Source of the DNA: Dictyophora rubrovolvata
Lineage: Eukaryota; Basidiomycota; Agaricomycetes; Phallales; Phallaceae
Reading direction: 5' to 3'
DNA: 64,000 nucleotides
Assembly (NCBI GenBank): GCA_029959195.1
Contig: CP114124.1
Span: 1,240,001-1,304,000 of the forward strand
The position numbers and the translations under genes were made by a program. This document shows, piece after piece, positions 25,881-37,406 of the stretch (within the stretch, counting starts at the first letter, position 1; each line of letters opens with the position of its first letter). The notes beneath the pieces are model-generated. The model saw nothing but the letters and a program-made list of their open reading frames with translations, did not search any database and was not told the origin of the DNA.

Positions 25881-26702
25881 ATGGAGACGGTGACTGAAAC
25901 AGGTTCTAGCAAGAGATACAGAAATTTCTACTCAGCCCTACAGCTTGCAATGCGCAGCGTAGCGTCAAAGTGGACGTTGGTATAGTTCCAGGTGCTTCAA
26001 ACGATGTCGACCTAACACCTAGCATTTCTCAAGATATGACGATTTCAAGGACTGTTTCCCTGCTTACTGCGAAGAATTCCCCGCCAAATCTCAAGATTTA
26101 CACACTCAATTGTCTGCGAAACTTTTCGAAAGCACTAAAGTCAGTTATTTTTTTGGAACATCACGCGTTTTTCTCCTGACGCGAACGCGCTCTAAAGCAA
26201 AAAACCGACGCGCTGATCACCGAAAACAATGTTCCAGAAGCTACCGATATCTTACATGGTGTTGTCTTGGGTGCACAACAAGCCGGTTCCAGCTCAAACA
26301 GATCCGATATATGGACTGGGAACTTGGACCCACGCGCTGCCGTCTATGCGCGTACCGTTCCCGTTCTAGAAAGGGAGCGCGACCGACTTCGTGCCGAAAT
26401 AGTAAAGGTACCCGATGTCTTGAAAACAAACGAATGATGCCCCATTTACCATGAGATTAGAATACAAATGAAAACGAGCAATTGATAGCGCAATTAGAGC
26501 TGAACGAGCACCAAAAACGCGAATTGGAGGCGCTCACGATTAGTCGATTAGACAATTTGGATGAGGCAGGTCCTATCCTCTCTCTCACGATATCCTTGCT
26601 TATCTATTTTCAAAGATGGTCGCTAAATTCGAGAGCCTACCTTTAGAGCAAATGGAACAATGGGCGATGGAAGCAGAAGAGGCTCTGGGCCCCCGATCCT
26701 GA
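25881..26702 (+). CDS. NNF1: Kinetochore protein Nnf1 (Mis12 complex)
   Basis: Likely subunit of the Mis12/MIND kinetochore complex that links centromere chromatin to the Ndc80 complex. The start is METVTETGSSKRYRNFYSAL at 25881. Splicing restores a Nnf1-like core: RSVASKWTYDDFKDCFPAYC, EEFPAKSQDLHTQL, then coiled coil (RTVPVLERERDRLRAEIVKE, ENEQLIAQLELNEHQKREL) and the tail QMEQWAMEAEEALGPRS. Four introns are required; the first uses a GTTGGT donor, and the second has a clear CTGAC branch site before its AG. Length is about 190 residues, which fits. Nnf1 proteins are weakly conserved, so the name rests on the N-terminal helix pattern and architecture. Confidence 0.72.
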
Positions 26703-26829
26703 ATTTCTTATTTTATTTTTTATTTTTTATTAATTGCGCAATGAACAAATGAAGATTGTATTAGTATGTATGTCTGCGTTGATGTGTTTGCACCGTATAT
26801 CCTACATATTGTACTGGGGGTATTGACTA

Positions 26830-29596
26830 TTAAGATGCATTATGTTGTCCACTAATCTCTAGTAAGGCTTCAATGCTTCGACCCAAATCTCCATTGTTAG
26901 CTTCCAAAATCATATCTGCCACTTCAATCTCAACGGATGGGAAAATTTGTTTTAATGTTTCACGAGCAGCGGCCTGAGCAGCTGCATGCGCACGATCGAT
27001 CTCATCCTGAAGCGCACCCAAGTCCAAAGTAGGGGTCGGCATTCTGGATGAATGGGGGGGAGTGCCGGCGTATACAAAGCCAGGAGAAGGACTTGAAGTC
27101 CGAGAAGGCAAGGGAGACGGCGTCGACCGTCTCGATTGAAGTAATGATGGTTGATTTGGAGGCATTAACCCCCGCGCTGTTGGCGTGCTATCGATAGAGG
27201 CGGTGGACAAACGGTTATATGAGTTGAGATGAGCCGGTCTCACTCGAGGTTTATATGGGGTTTGGATAGGAGCTTGATAAGTGGTATCACCTACAGGTGT
27301 ATGTACAACCTGATCAGGAGCTGCTGTAGTAGAACTATGTGACGACGAATCGACCGGGAAGGGTGGGGGAGGCGTGCGCGGTATACGATCCGTGCTCATA
27401 GCATCGTTACTATTTCGGGATAACCGTTGATCGTCAAGTATGTCACTAAATATACGGCCAATGGTTGTTAGTGGCTTTGAAATCGTATCGGATGTTTTTT
27501 GAAAGAATCGCCGAGTATCTTCACCTAATGATAGCGGGGATGGTTCTGTAGCACCACTCGGGTGGTCTGGCATTGGGAGAGAGAGGGGCTTGGCGGCTTC
27601 TTCTCCTACCAATGAAGGCGTGGCTTTGATGGGGGTGGCTGAAGGCAATTTCATTTGGGTGGTAGAAGGCACGGCGCTGGGTGGTGTTGGTATGCGATCA
27701 ATCGACAAACCTTCAATGGCTGTCTCAACATTTCTGATATCCAGTATATGAACGTGAGCAATTTATGAGCTGTAAAACCTAAACATACTCTTCAAACTCT
27801 TCTTGAGTTATGTTTGAAAGGGATGTGTGGTCCATCGTTTCAATGAACGAGACTGCACCCATCTAAGAAAATTCATGAACAAGTCGGGTCAAAGCAATAA
27901 CTCGACATACCAAACTCGATAAATAGTAACCTGCCTCACTTTGAAGTTTATCTTGGCGCCGAAATCGATTAATGTACCTGTTGTCGTCCTTAGAATTTGC
28001 CGTGAAATATTCGAGCTGACTTACTCAACGTTACTTAAAAGGTGATCTGGATTGGCTTTAAGGACAACGTAAATGAGAACGGGGAGGAAGGAATCGGCTC
28101 CTTCCGATAATTTGAGGTGTCTAATGAGACCTGAGACGTAATGTTAGATCGCAGCTATTTCTAACGATAACAAAGTGTCCTAACCAAAAATAACTTTACA
28201 GCAGTTCAATATACAGATCAATTTATCACGGGGCGCTTTGTAATGGTTGACCTTTAATAACTCTAAAAGTAAGATAGTTAGTAGACATCTAATGTGCAAG
28301 AACGGTAAATGAACCTTGTTGAGCGAACTCTAAGAACCCTTTTATTTCCTCCGATTTGTTGGGGTCTTTAAACGGTATATCAAGGTGTTCCGGCATTAAC
28401 CAACCAAACAGCATAATTCGCTGTCGTAAAACATGATCTCGTTCAATGTCATCAGTCGTGCGTGACGTCGGGGGTAGCAGCGGTTGAAAAGTACTGTTTT
28501 AAACTCATGACTCCAGAAAAGAAATACGGAGATTGAACCGTCCATACAATTCATAGAGTCGATTCATGACCAACTTTTCCATAGCGTCCAAGGCATGCTC
28601 GAATTCCTGCTGTGTAGCATGCTGCCACGGCGATCCCTCCAAAGTAAGCATTTTATCGGCGATGAACTGGAAAATGAATCAATAATCTTGAACTAGGAAA
28701 TAAATGGTGACTATTGGTACTTTCAAAAAATCGTTGATGACTTTGATTTGCTCTTTGACTGTGTAGGCTTTCTTGGCAAAATTTGAAAGAAAACTTCATG
28801 AGAAAGAAAAACATTTGTAAATTACAACTCAACATGTGATAATGAAATTATACCTTCGTAGGTATTTAGCAATGGGATCCGCACCTCGAGACTTCATCTG
28901 GTCCAAGAACTTTTGAAAATCGAACGTTGCATCTGGTTTGGGTTGATTATTGTCCTGTTCATTTAAGGTTTGGACGGGCTGAGTTGCTTCCTGAAGAGGT
29001 TTTCGTAGAAGGCCAGTCTTGGAATCAGCTGACGAAAGCATGTTAACGGGAAGAGAACTATGATGGCTGTGGCGTAGGGACGAGGACCTCGGAGGTGGCG
29101 GTAATGGAGGCGTAATAGAACGCTTAGGAGATATCGCAAGGTTCTTAGCAAAGGTAGCGAGAGACGAGGGAATGGAGGCTATGAAAGTAGGAGTTTGCAC
29201 CGGGGGAAGTGAGGCTTGAGAGGGTTTGGCAGATTCAGACGGTGGAGTTGTTTGCCGAATTTGATTATTTTCGGTAGTCTTTGTGGAAACTTGTGGAGTA
29301 GGGCGACTTTCCACGGCTGCCCACTCTTCCTGCACTTCGTTGAAAGAAGAATAACTAACCAATGGATCGAATTCTTTCAACACCGAAGGGTCAGGAGATG
29401 TTCCGGAGAGCTCAATGTTTTTAGTATCGGTTTGTACGTTATGTTCATTAGATTCGTCAGGTGGAACATAGGACGGTAAAAGCGACGTGTCTGGAGCTTC
29501 CAAATCGTCGTCGCCGTCGGTGGGTATAGACGACCATGGGTTAGGTTCGGGGGCTAGAACAGGCAGCGAAATTTCGGGCTTCGCTTCGTCTTCCAT
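26830..29596 (-). CDS. VPS9: Vps9-type Rab5 guanine nucleotide exchange factor with CUE domain
   Basis: Activates Rab5/Vps21-family GTPases on endosomes. It starts MEDEAKPEISLPVLAPEPN at 29596 with a long low-complexity N-terminus. A helical bundle (FQKFLDQMKSRGADPIAKYL) leads into the VPS9 domain, with LMPEHLDIPF, APRDKLICILNCCKVIFGL and DSFLPVLIYVVLKANPDHLL (about 28480-28020). A Pro/Ser-rich linker follows. The C-terminal CUE domain (LKQIFPSVEIEVADMILEAN, then LGRSIEALLEIS) should bind monoubiquitin, as in yeast Vps9. The stop is at 26830. It is convergent with Nnf1, 127 bases apart. Domain order matches the family. Confidence 0.92.
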
Positions 29597-29800
29597 CAGA
29601 GTTCTGTTCTAAAACATATATGACGTATAATTCAAGATAAGAGATATGTAGAGGCAGAGCAATCACTACGGTGTTCGCCCAGTGTTCCGCGCCAATGTCA
29701 CAATCGCTCCCTCGCTAGTCACGCGGTAGCTCATTGACCTTGACCAGCCATGTCCGTACATATCAGGTTTATTCAACATAATATTAGCTATGTTACAGCT

Positions 29801-31099
29801 TTAACAATGTGGAGGGTTGAATTTCATTTTCAAATGCCCTGCGTCGTCGATCATACCCAGCCCTGGCTCCTGTGAGTCGTCATACGTATGGACGAACCAG
29901 CCAATCAAATGTTCCTTGAAGTATTCGCATTTACTTTGAATTATATTCCAATATAACGTGAAATTCCCAATATTCTCTCCAGGATTATCGTATCCGCGAT
30001 CGTGGCTTCCGCCTTCAAAGCTTGCCCAAAGGGTCTTAAATTGGACGTGTTAGAACTATACGAGGACGGCCGAATGAATTTTACGCGCACCTGTGAAATA
30101 AGGATAGGCTTTCCAGGTATGTATTTCTGTAAAAAAGGTATATAAGTCTCAAAATACGGCCAGATGGTAGCAGCAGTGGGAAATATATTCGCGTGGTAAT
30201 AAGGCATAACTGGAGGTGGTCAGAGTCCCAAACGTCCTTAAGTATGCATGTTTACGTACTGTGTACATGCAAAAGGTCGATAACAGGGGCAATTTCCATC
30301 CCAACAGGCCCAAGGCCAGTCCAATTTTGGCCACTCATTATGCCTGGGCGATCCCAGTCTTCCGAGATAGTCACCGGGATCTGAAATGGTTCTATACGCT
30401 GCTTGAACGTTATCAGGTCCGCCGTAAACTGAGTCGGCCCTCCGTCTACATCATCTCCGATGGGTTCCGATCCAAACGCAATAGAATGGAAAACATATGG
30501 AGCAACCGGCCCAAGCACAGGGTCCGACAAAAGAGTAACAATAGAGTCCGCGGTCAACTTCCAAAGGCTTTGATTAGCTTCGAATCCCCACCAGACTTGA
30601 GGCAAGACCGCCCTAATTAAAAGCTCTATATCGTTCTCCGCAAATATAAGTTCAATCAACCTACATGTTGTTGGCAATCCCAGCGTGAAGAAGGTTTTCC
30701 CATATGGATACTTCTCGGCACTGTGGTGCATAAATTCGAACCATGGTCGCTCCAAATTCGAACTTCATCCGTTGAAAATCGGCATTTATCTTAGGGAACA
30801 AGTTGCTAGGATCACTGCAATTATCCATTTCCAAAGGGTAGCTAAAGCTGAGAAGAGTATTAGAAAACCATCTCTGGATGAAAGCACCCAGGGTTTCACC
30901 CCATGAAGCCGTATTGCAGCTCTTCGGGACACCACCACTCTTCTCTACTTAAAGTTGGTTTCTTTAGGCCATTCAAGGTGGCGCCCCTGAACGGAAAGCA
31001 AGTCGTCTCTCTTCCTTCTGACTGATCTCGAGCAATACTGACAGCAAATCCACTCTTTAACAGGAGGGAAAACAATAGCAAGAAGGTAAATGGAACCAT
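29801..31099 (-). CDS. Secreted GH17-like beta-1,3-glucanase family protein
   Basis: Extracellular (beta/alpha)8-barrel protein related to glucan endo-1,3-beta-glucosidases of family GH17, expected to act on cell-wall beta-glucan. The ATG at 31099 opens a signal peptide (MVPFTFLLLFSLLLKSGFAV). In order: EEWWCPEELQYGFMGFSYPL, TMVRIYAPQCRE, VLPQVWWGFEANQ, then YVFHSIAFGSEPIGD with the likely acid/base Glu in GSE. ISEDWDRPG and MPYYHANIFPTAATIWPYFE follow. The expected nucleophile strand reads KPILISQTLWASFEGG after splicing, with Gln where Glu is usual. The end is GWFVHTYDDSQEPGLGMI then KMKFNPPHC. Donor and acceptor around the Gln are canonical, so the change is not an obvious splice error. 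Confidence 0.82.
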
Positions 31100-32581
31100 G
31101 AGTAGAATGTCCAACAGAATTATCTGATCCTTATGGTTTAAATGAGAATCCAAATAGAAGGAGAAGACCAGACATTTTAATCAGGTATGCTATCGCTTGC
31201 CACAAAAATCGGCGCCTCTCTCGCGAAGGGCTCCAGATAGCCGGAATTCATGAATTGTAGCTCATGTGCATTGATTGAGTATGATATAACATCTGCCCAA
31301 AATTCTGAATACGACGAGAACCCAGCACATGTGCATGGTAGACAGGGTAGCGCTGCCCGAGTTCTAGCGGTTCATGTGGCATTTTGCTTTGAGTCAAGGA
31401 AATTAGCCACAATCGTGAACATAGAGTCAGAAAACATCCGACGAATAAAGGGCTGCCACATGAACACTTCTAATACGTTCCTCTCCTCCGGCTGTCATTT
31501 TCTGCCACGCGTACGCGTCGGGGGGTTCGAAGTATGCACACATGAGGTCAAACAAGTCATCTGATATCATTGAGTGCATGACCCCTTTCAATTGTAGTCC
31601 AGATGGAAGAGTTAAAAATAGTAATATTATAGAATTCGGGGTTTAACCTAGTTCAACAAAGGCGACGAAGAAGGTTTTAATCAAAAGGCTTGCCAACTTT
31701 TGCGGAAATTGAACAATTATGACGTCAATTTCAAATCCTACTCGACCTTAACGGTACTGTTGGCGTTACCACTTCTACAGGCTTGTATGTATACGTTTGT
31801 ATAGTCAATTCAAACTGGCGATGATTGAGTATATCCGAAGATCCCGTTAAGTCGATAGCTGCCCGTTCAAAAACCTCCACATCGAGTCGACTAATGCGTA
31901 GTACCGGGCCCCGGCCTGTTCGAGGTAAGCTACCACTGGCATGCATGCTCCAGCTCTCTTCTGAAAAAAGAAACTGAACACTTCTGCCCGAAGCTCGAGT
32001 TTAATATCATTTACCACCGCATCATTTGGAAAGCATGGGTTGACATCGTGTCATGATTGGGCTTTAAACCTGTGGACGCCGAAGTCTGGACTCTGGATGC
32101 CTGTTAGATCCAATTCATGCCAAGTGCTTGGTGTGGATGTAAAGGAAAGCTAGCCCTCCAGATTCTTTTTTTAGGTGCTCCGAAGGTTTTTGACAATCGA
32201 TTGAAGTTGATTGACGGTATTTTGGTACATATGTGACGCGATCTGACATGACATCCAAGTTGGCTGGAGCCTAAGGTCCGAGTACTTGAGTTAGCAATGA
32301 CGACTCTGATACAGCAAGTGTCAGGATTCCTAAATTTGGGCATTTTTTACCACACCCTGAATCCTGAAAAGTAAGCACTCAATGGTAAAAAAAGTAAAAA
32401 TCACGAAATGCTCAGAAATGCTGGAGTGGCATCCTTAAATCCCTAAGCCCTAACTTTCGTGCTTCAGAATATCAGTCTCCACAATCCAAATTCATCATCA
32501 TCATCAAAGTGGCGTTCATACATTTGTATTTACATGTATTCATCTCACGTACAATTTCTGACTTTCGTTTTCAAAACCGCC
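31100..32581. other. Gene-free 1.5-kb stretch
   Basis: This is promoter side of the GH17-like gene and 3' side of transporter 2. Open frames at 31250-31564 (+) and 31731-31946 (-) have no recognisable domain, and their neighbouring frames are full of stops. A decayed gene cannot be excluded. No repeat or transposon feature was seen. Confidence 0.4.
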
Positions 32582-35520
32582 CTATAAAGTGTAAATGTAT
32601 CCCGACCATAAATCACCTCTGTCTTTCTTCACCTCTTCCAGGCTCTCGTAAATTTTCACCGAGCCATCTTGAGGTACACCTTTGTCATTAATGCCTCTGA
32701 TAATCTCGTCGCGTTGTCCACTGAGCTTCTTGGCATTTTCTCTACGCAAGTAGAAAATCGCAACCCAGGTCATAATATATCCAATACCGATATACATTAC
32801 TTTTAAGACAGAAATTGAGTATGCGGGGGCGAAATCTCTGAAGGGAGAAGAACTTTTACTTACAGACAAGTCCATGTCCGAGTCGGAAAAATGGTTTGTC
32901 CTGACTGCGGTACTGGTATTTGGTTGTCATTAATAAAGGAAGATAGTTTATAGCCTCCTCTCCAAATACTTACCACATTAGAGCTCACGGCGCCGTTAAT
33001 ATTTCCGCTGCAGGGGAAAAAATTGAACATCATATTGACATGCACACTCAAAAAAATACGGACAAACTGATAATCATGGCCAAAGTGACTGAGCGCTTAT
33101 AACTTCCTTCTACATTGTTGGAGAACCAGGCACTGTGGGAGTAAAATCAGCTTCTCATTATCGTATACACATCCAAAAAAAAAAAAAAAGAACTTGCATT
33201 GTATTTGCTGGAAATCAATAGATAGATTTCATTCAGTTTAACAATTGAGTTATACGCCCAATACACTCACGGATTAACGGATAGATGCCACTAGCAGCAA
33301 GCTTGAAAAAATAAAAATGAGCATGTTATATATACTCGGAAAAAACTTCGCGTTATTTGCTTACGAATACAGCAAAGTAAGAAAGGGCGGCGTTTGTCGA
33401 AGCAATAAGAATAATATAACCAGCAGCGCCGATCATCAAAAATACGCTAGAAGTTGTGCATGAGAATATAGACAACATTAAGGAAAGAAGTTACTCACAC
33501 GCCGAAGGTTCCTCGATGACCGTATTTATCAGCGAAATATCCTACACCGCATGTCAATATACACGCCCAGACGTAGATTGGGACAGTTAGAAGGTTCGCA
33601 GGTGTAGCCTCAAATCCTAGAATAAAATAAATGGATGGCTCTTTCCGCAGCATTTATTCACACACCAAGCTAAAATTTTAATTTAGTAAGATTAGTGAAA
33701 ATCTGAGGTAAACTAACCTCATTAATGATAGTTGGTAAGAAGAGTGAGAATGCATAGAGCGGCATGTCGCTAATAATAATAAATGAATTAATTGAAGTTG
33801 AGTAGCACACTCAAATTTCTTACGATCCAGTGTAAACAATCACTATCACATCGTTAACATATAATAATTCCAAAACATATACGGATCCGAAGAAACATAC
33901 TGCCAATCCAAGTCTTCCAATCCAAAAGACTGTCCCGGATGTATTTCCAGCGGAGGTTTTCACCACCAGCCGAAAATTGATCATCGTCCTGAAGACGTTT
34001 AATGACAAAAGCACGTTCTGTTTCATTCAAAAATTTGGCAGTTTCGGGGAAATCTTGAATGATGAAGAAGGACAGCGCTCCGGCGATGACAGTGACCAGA
34101 CCCTCCAAAATGAAAATCCATGCCTGTAAGTGGTGGTTAGGATGTCGAAAAACGTTTTTTCCATTACAAAAAAAGGAACGAACCCAAGCAGGCTTACCGC
34201 CCACACCTTCCATATTGGAAATAGCCGCAGCCAACAAACCTAAAAAAAAGTTATAAATACGTATATAATATGCAATATCAAACGGTACCCACCACCAAAG
34301 GCACCGGAGACAGTTGCTGCCGAAAAGAACAGAGCGGCACGAATACCGAATTCGGAACGCTTATACCAGCTGGCAAAAAGGAATAATTTTAACAAAGCCA
34401 CCCGAAAGCATTGACAGAGAACCAACCAGCTATAAACGGAACCTATAAGTAAATTTCGGAAAGTTTTATTAAGAAACGAACTACGGACCTTAGATAGAAG
34501 TTGACCTAGCCAACGATGGTTCGACATGAGAAATTTGGGAAGATAAGAAATAGAAGTTAATTGTGCGTACCCCTGGGAATAAACCGGCTTCGAACATTCC
34601 TAATGATCCGAATTAACAAACGGAGGAACTGGGAAAATACGGCAAGAAAACGAACGGAAAAAAGAACGTACCGAGCATCCATCGCATTCCCAGCAGACCA
34701 CCGTAGTTATGTACCAGACCTTGAACAGTCTACAGAAACGATTCGTTTTATAACATCGTTATGAAACAAAATATTCACCATCATAATACCCCAACAAAGC
34801 ATCAGAAGAGAAAGCCAAATAGATGGACGTAGGCGTTTTAGGAACACATTACTCGGAACCTGTCGGATTCGTCATTGTCAATAAACAATGTTTACATATA
34901 AAAAAAAAAACGGACCTCGAAGACGGCATAACTGAATAAAGTAAGGACAGGTGGATTATTTCGCAAGGTGGAGCACTCACGAAAAGAAAAAGATGGTTAA
35001 TGCGATGTTATACTGTGGATCAGTCATATGAAGGTCCTTTTCCAGGCCATACAACTACGTGCGGAGAGAGTAGCATTAATGGAATTTTCCAATGAGGAAC
35101 ATCAAATGGAGGTATACCTTGGCATTTCCCTTTGAATGCATATAATTAGTGGACGAGTAATATAGGCTGAGACAGATGTGAAACACACTATGGATGTCCG
35201 GTCGAGGAAAGATAACAGATACAACAAGGATACTACAAACAGATGAGGCAAGAAGTATACTAAAGGCAAACTCTGCACTTACACTAAGAACAAAAAAAAA
35301 GTGAGTACACATACATACATGTGACACACTGTCAGAGGGCTGCAAGACATACCCAGGGAACAAGAGCCCAGTCAAGCTTTCTCAAGAGCTTTTTCTCATC
35401 GATTGACGAAAAATCGTGCTCTACGTCTACTTTGACATTCTCGCTATTGTAGTACGAAGCCTTTTCTCCTTCAAGTTGGTCTTCTTCGTGATGCGAGGAC
35501 GTTTGTGAATCGGGGGCCAT
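32582..35520 (-). CDS. MFS transporter, anion:cation symporter family (allantoate-permease-like) 2
   Basis: Second ACS-family plasma-membrane carrier, paralogous to 19119-21554. It starts MAPDSQTSSHHEEDQLEGEK at 35520 with an acidic cytosolic N-terminus, then KKLLRKLDWALVPWVCLAAL (helix 1) and, after splicing, LSFLDRTSIGNAK. Middle parts include GGKPAWVRSFF, a helix GLVTVIAGALSFFIIQDFPE and the loop FLNETERAFVIKRLQDDDQF, closely matching the equivalent loop of paralogue 1. The tail YESLEEVKKDRGDLWSGYIY mirrors the DSWSGFRY tail of the other copy. At least ten introns. One small exon (GNAK) near 35110-35125 depends on splice sites read by eye. The substrate is unknown. Confidence 0.84.
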
Positions 35521-35590
35521 TTTTTCGTGGACGTCCAGCAATTTGCACCGAGGCTGCGGAAGAAAGCTGACGGGTCGCAGAGTGAAGTTT

Positions 35591-35600
35591 TTATATATAA
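35591..35600 (-). promoter_or_regulatory. TATA-like box of transporter 2
   Basis: TTATATATAA lies about 71 bases upstream of the minus-strand ATG at 35520. It is palindromic, so strand is assigned from the gene it precedes. Confidence 0.5.
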
Positions 35601-35663
35601 ACGGTGGAAGAGTACGCATGACTGTTTTTGTGCCGAATTAGATCATTTTACCCCAGGGCACTA

Positions 35664-35711
35664 ATCTAAATCCTCCACCGGCTAACTTGGCCGCCGTCAA
35701 GAGATTTAGAT
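35664..35711. repeat. Perfect 9-base inverted repeat upstream of transporter 2
   Basis: ATCTAAATC at 35664-35672 is matched by GATTTAGAT at 35703-35711, spaced 30 bases. It lies 140-190 bases upstream of the transporter start codon, a plausible place for a dimeric activator. No known factor is assigned. Confidence 0.4.
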
Positions 35712-37406
35712 CTGGTGTCTTTGATCTTGTTTGGCGGGGCGATTTACCCATTGCATAACGGAATCGACCAATAATCTTCAACGTTTCATCCCCTCATAAG
35801 GGACAAGAAATCAGAAATTGGCAAAACTGTCCTCGGTGACGAAAAACCTTACTCGAGGCCTTACATGTCACAGACTCCGCTTTGCAGATCCTTATCGTCC
35901 TAGTCGGCAAATCCGAAGCCGAAGCTCCCTTCCTGGCCCTTCTGAATGTTAACGTTTAAAAACGTCATATTCCAGCTCCAAAAAAAGCAACAGCGAAGAG
36001 TACCCTTTTTGGACGTGTCTTTTGTGGTATGTTCGAATGCCAATTAGTGTGCGTTTTCTCCTTGTGTACCTTTGTTCTCACACCCGGCACTCACATGATA
36101 CTTCTCAATTAGAGCTGGCGACCGTACCAGTGTCCTTTTGCCCGAGAAGGGAGGTCAGGCAGAACAACGCGTGCCTAACAAGAACACGTAAAATAATAAT
36201 TCAAGTCAGTGGTCCTACTTTGCGGTGCACCTACACGGTTTGCGGTCGGTCTGTTCCCGTGAAATTAGTTTCGTGAGAGTTTAGCTCCATCTTTTCCGAC
36301 TCGGTGTTTTCATTCACGTTCAGCTTTCACCCAGAACTTTTTTCTTTTTTAAAAAAATCGCCGTGGAATTTTACAAAGTAACCTGCTCCTTTTAACTGGC
36401 ATTAGTCGGGGTTGTAGATATCGAGAATCTACAAAAATAACTGGGGTACGATATTTTCACAACGTCCTTCTTTCTTCTTTGATTCAGAATGTTCCGACAT
36501 TGTGGTGTGCCTGTTTTCTCCAATCAGGGATATTCCCAAATTAACATCCAACGCCAAGCAACAGCTCCGGGAACACGTGATTCTTTATCTTATCGAGATT
36601 TACTCATGTTTGCTCCTGCGCATTCTAAGTAGCTTTCGAGGCCGCTCCCATCCGCCGAATATTTCAATATAATGGGCAAGTTTTGGGCTTGGCGTCGTAG
36701 CGACTAGTATTTCTCTCCGGTCGTCTTCAAGACAACCACACAGCTATGTCTTTCGTTGACGTCCTTCGGAACTTGTCCGGCAAGCTAAGTCATCGCCCAC
36801 GATTCATTTCCAAACTGCCAACCTTATGGGCGCCAACATGGATAAACAATTAGTTTTTTCTTACTTACCAAAGACCAATCGTTGGTCCATTGGTCCTGTC
36901 TTTCACGAGCGCCGAGACTCCAAGGAACCACTCGCACCCACATTATAATCGAAGTTTATCCATATTGGGAAACTTTCATTTTTGGACGTCCTATTTTTGT
37001 CGAAGCATCATTTAACTGTCCTTGGTCAAAATGAACGTTTCGCTGTAGTCTTCAACGGTTCCACTAGCTGTCTTACGATGTTTCAAATGACTAGTGTTTC
37101 GTCAAGTATTTACACGGTGACTGGACGATTTTTCAAGGACTTGAATGTTCAAGAATCACGCCGGACGGCGTCCGCTGCATATATTTACTCGCAGTGGATG
37201 GACAGACGACCAATTTCCTCGTTACCTCAAATTGTCCTCGAAGCTTGTCCATGAAACAACGACTGGTATATAACTCCTCCAACTCGAACACCCAATTTGT
37301 TAACAGACACAACTTGTCCCCGTATCACTTTGAACGTTGAACGCTCTCCCAATCTCTTCCCAAGTTTCTCCCTCATTTCTAAACTCATCACTTTCAACTT
37401 GCCAGG

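Larger units (their letters stand above)
35521..37406. other. Longest gene-free stretch (1.9 kb), divergent promoters
   Basis: It lies between transporter 2 (-) and the four-helix protein (+), so it carries both promoters. Short frames (36022-36276, 36982-37254, 37227-37496) lack domains and splice support. A perfect 9-base inverted repeat and a TATA-like box sit near the transporter end and are listed separately. Confidence 0.5.

Noticed and set aside
30216-30620. 134-residue plus-strand frame
   Set aside because: Antisense shadow of the GH17-like coding exons, with no domain of its own.
31500-31560. GGTTCGA word resembling a tRNA B box
   Set aside because: The following bases do not fit the B-box consensus, and no acceptor stem or A box was found.
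31250-31946. Possible decayed gene between the GH17-like gene and transporter 2
   Set aside because: Two modest open frames on opposite strands, no recognisable domain, no consistent splice chain.
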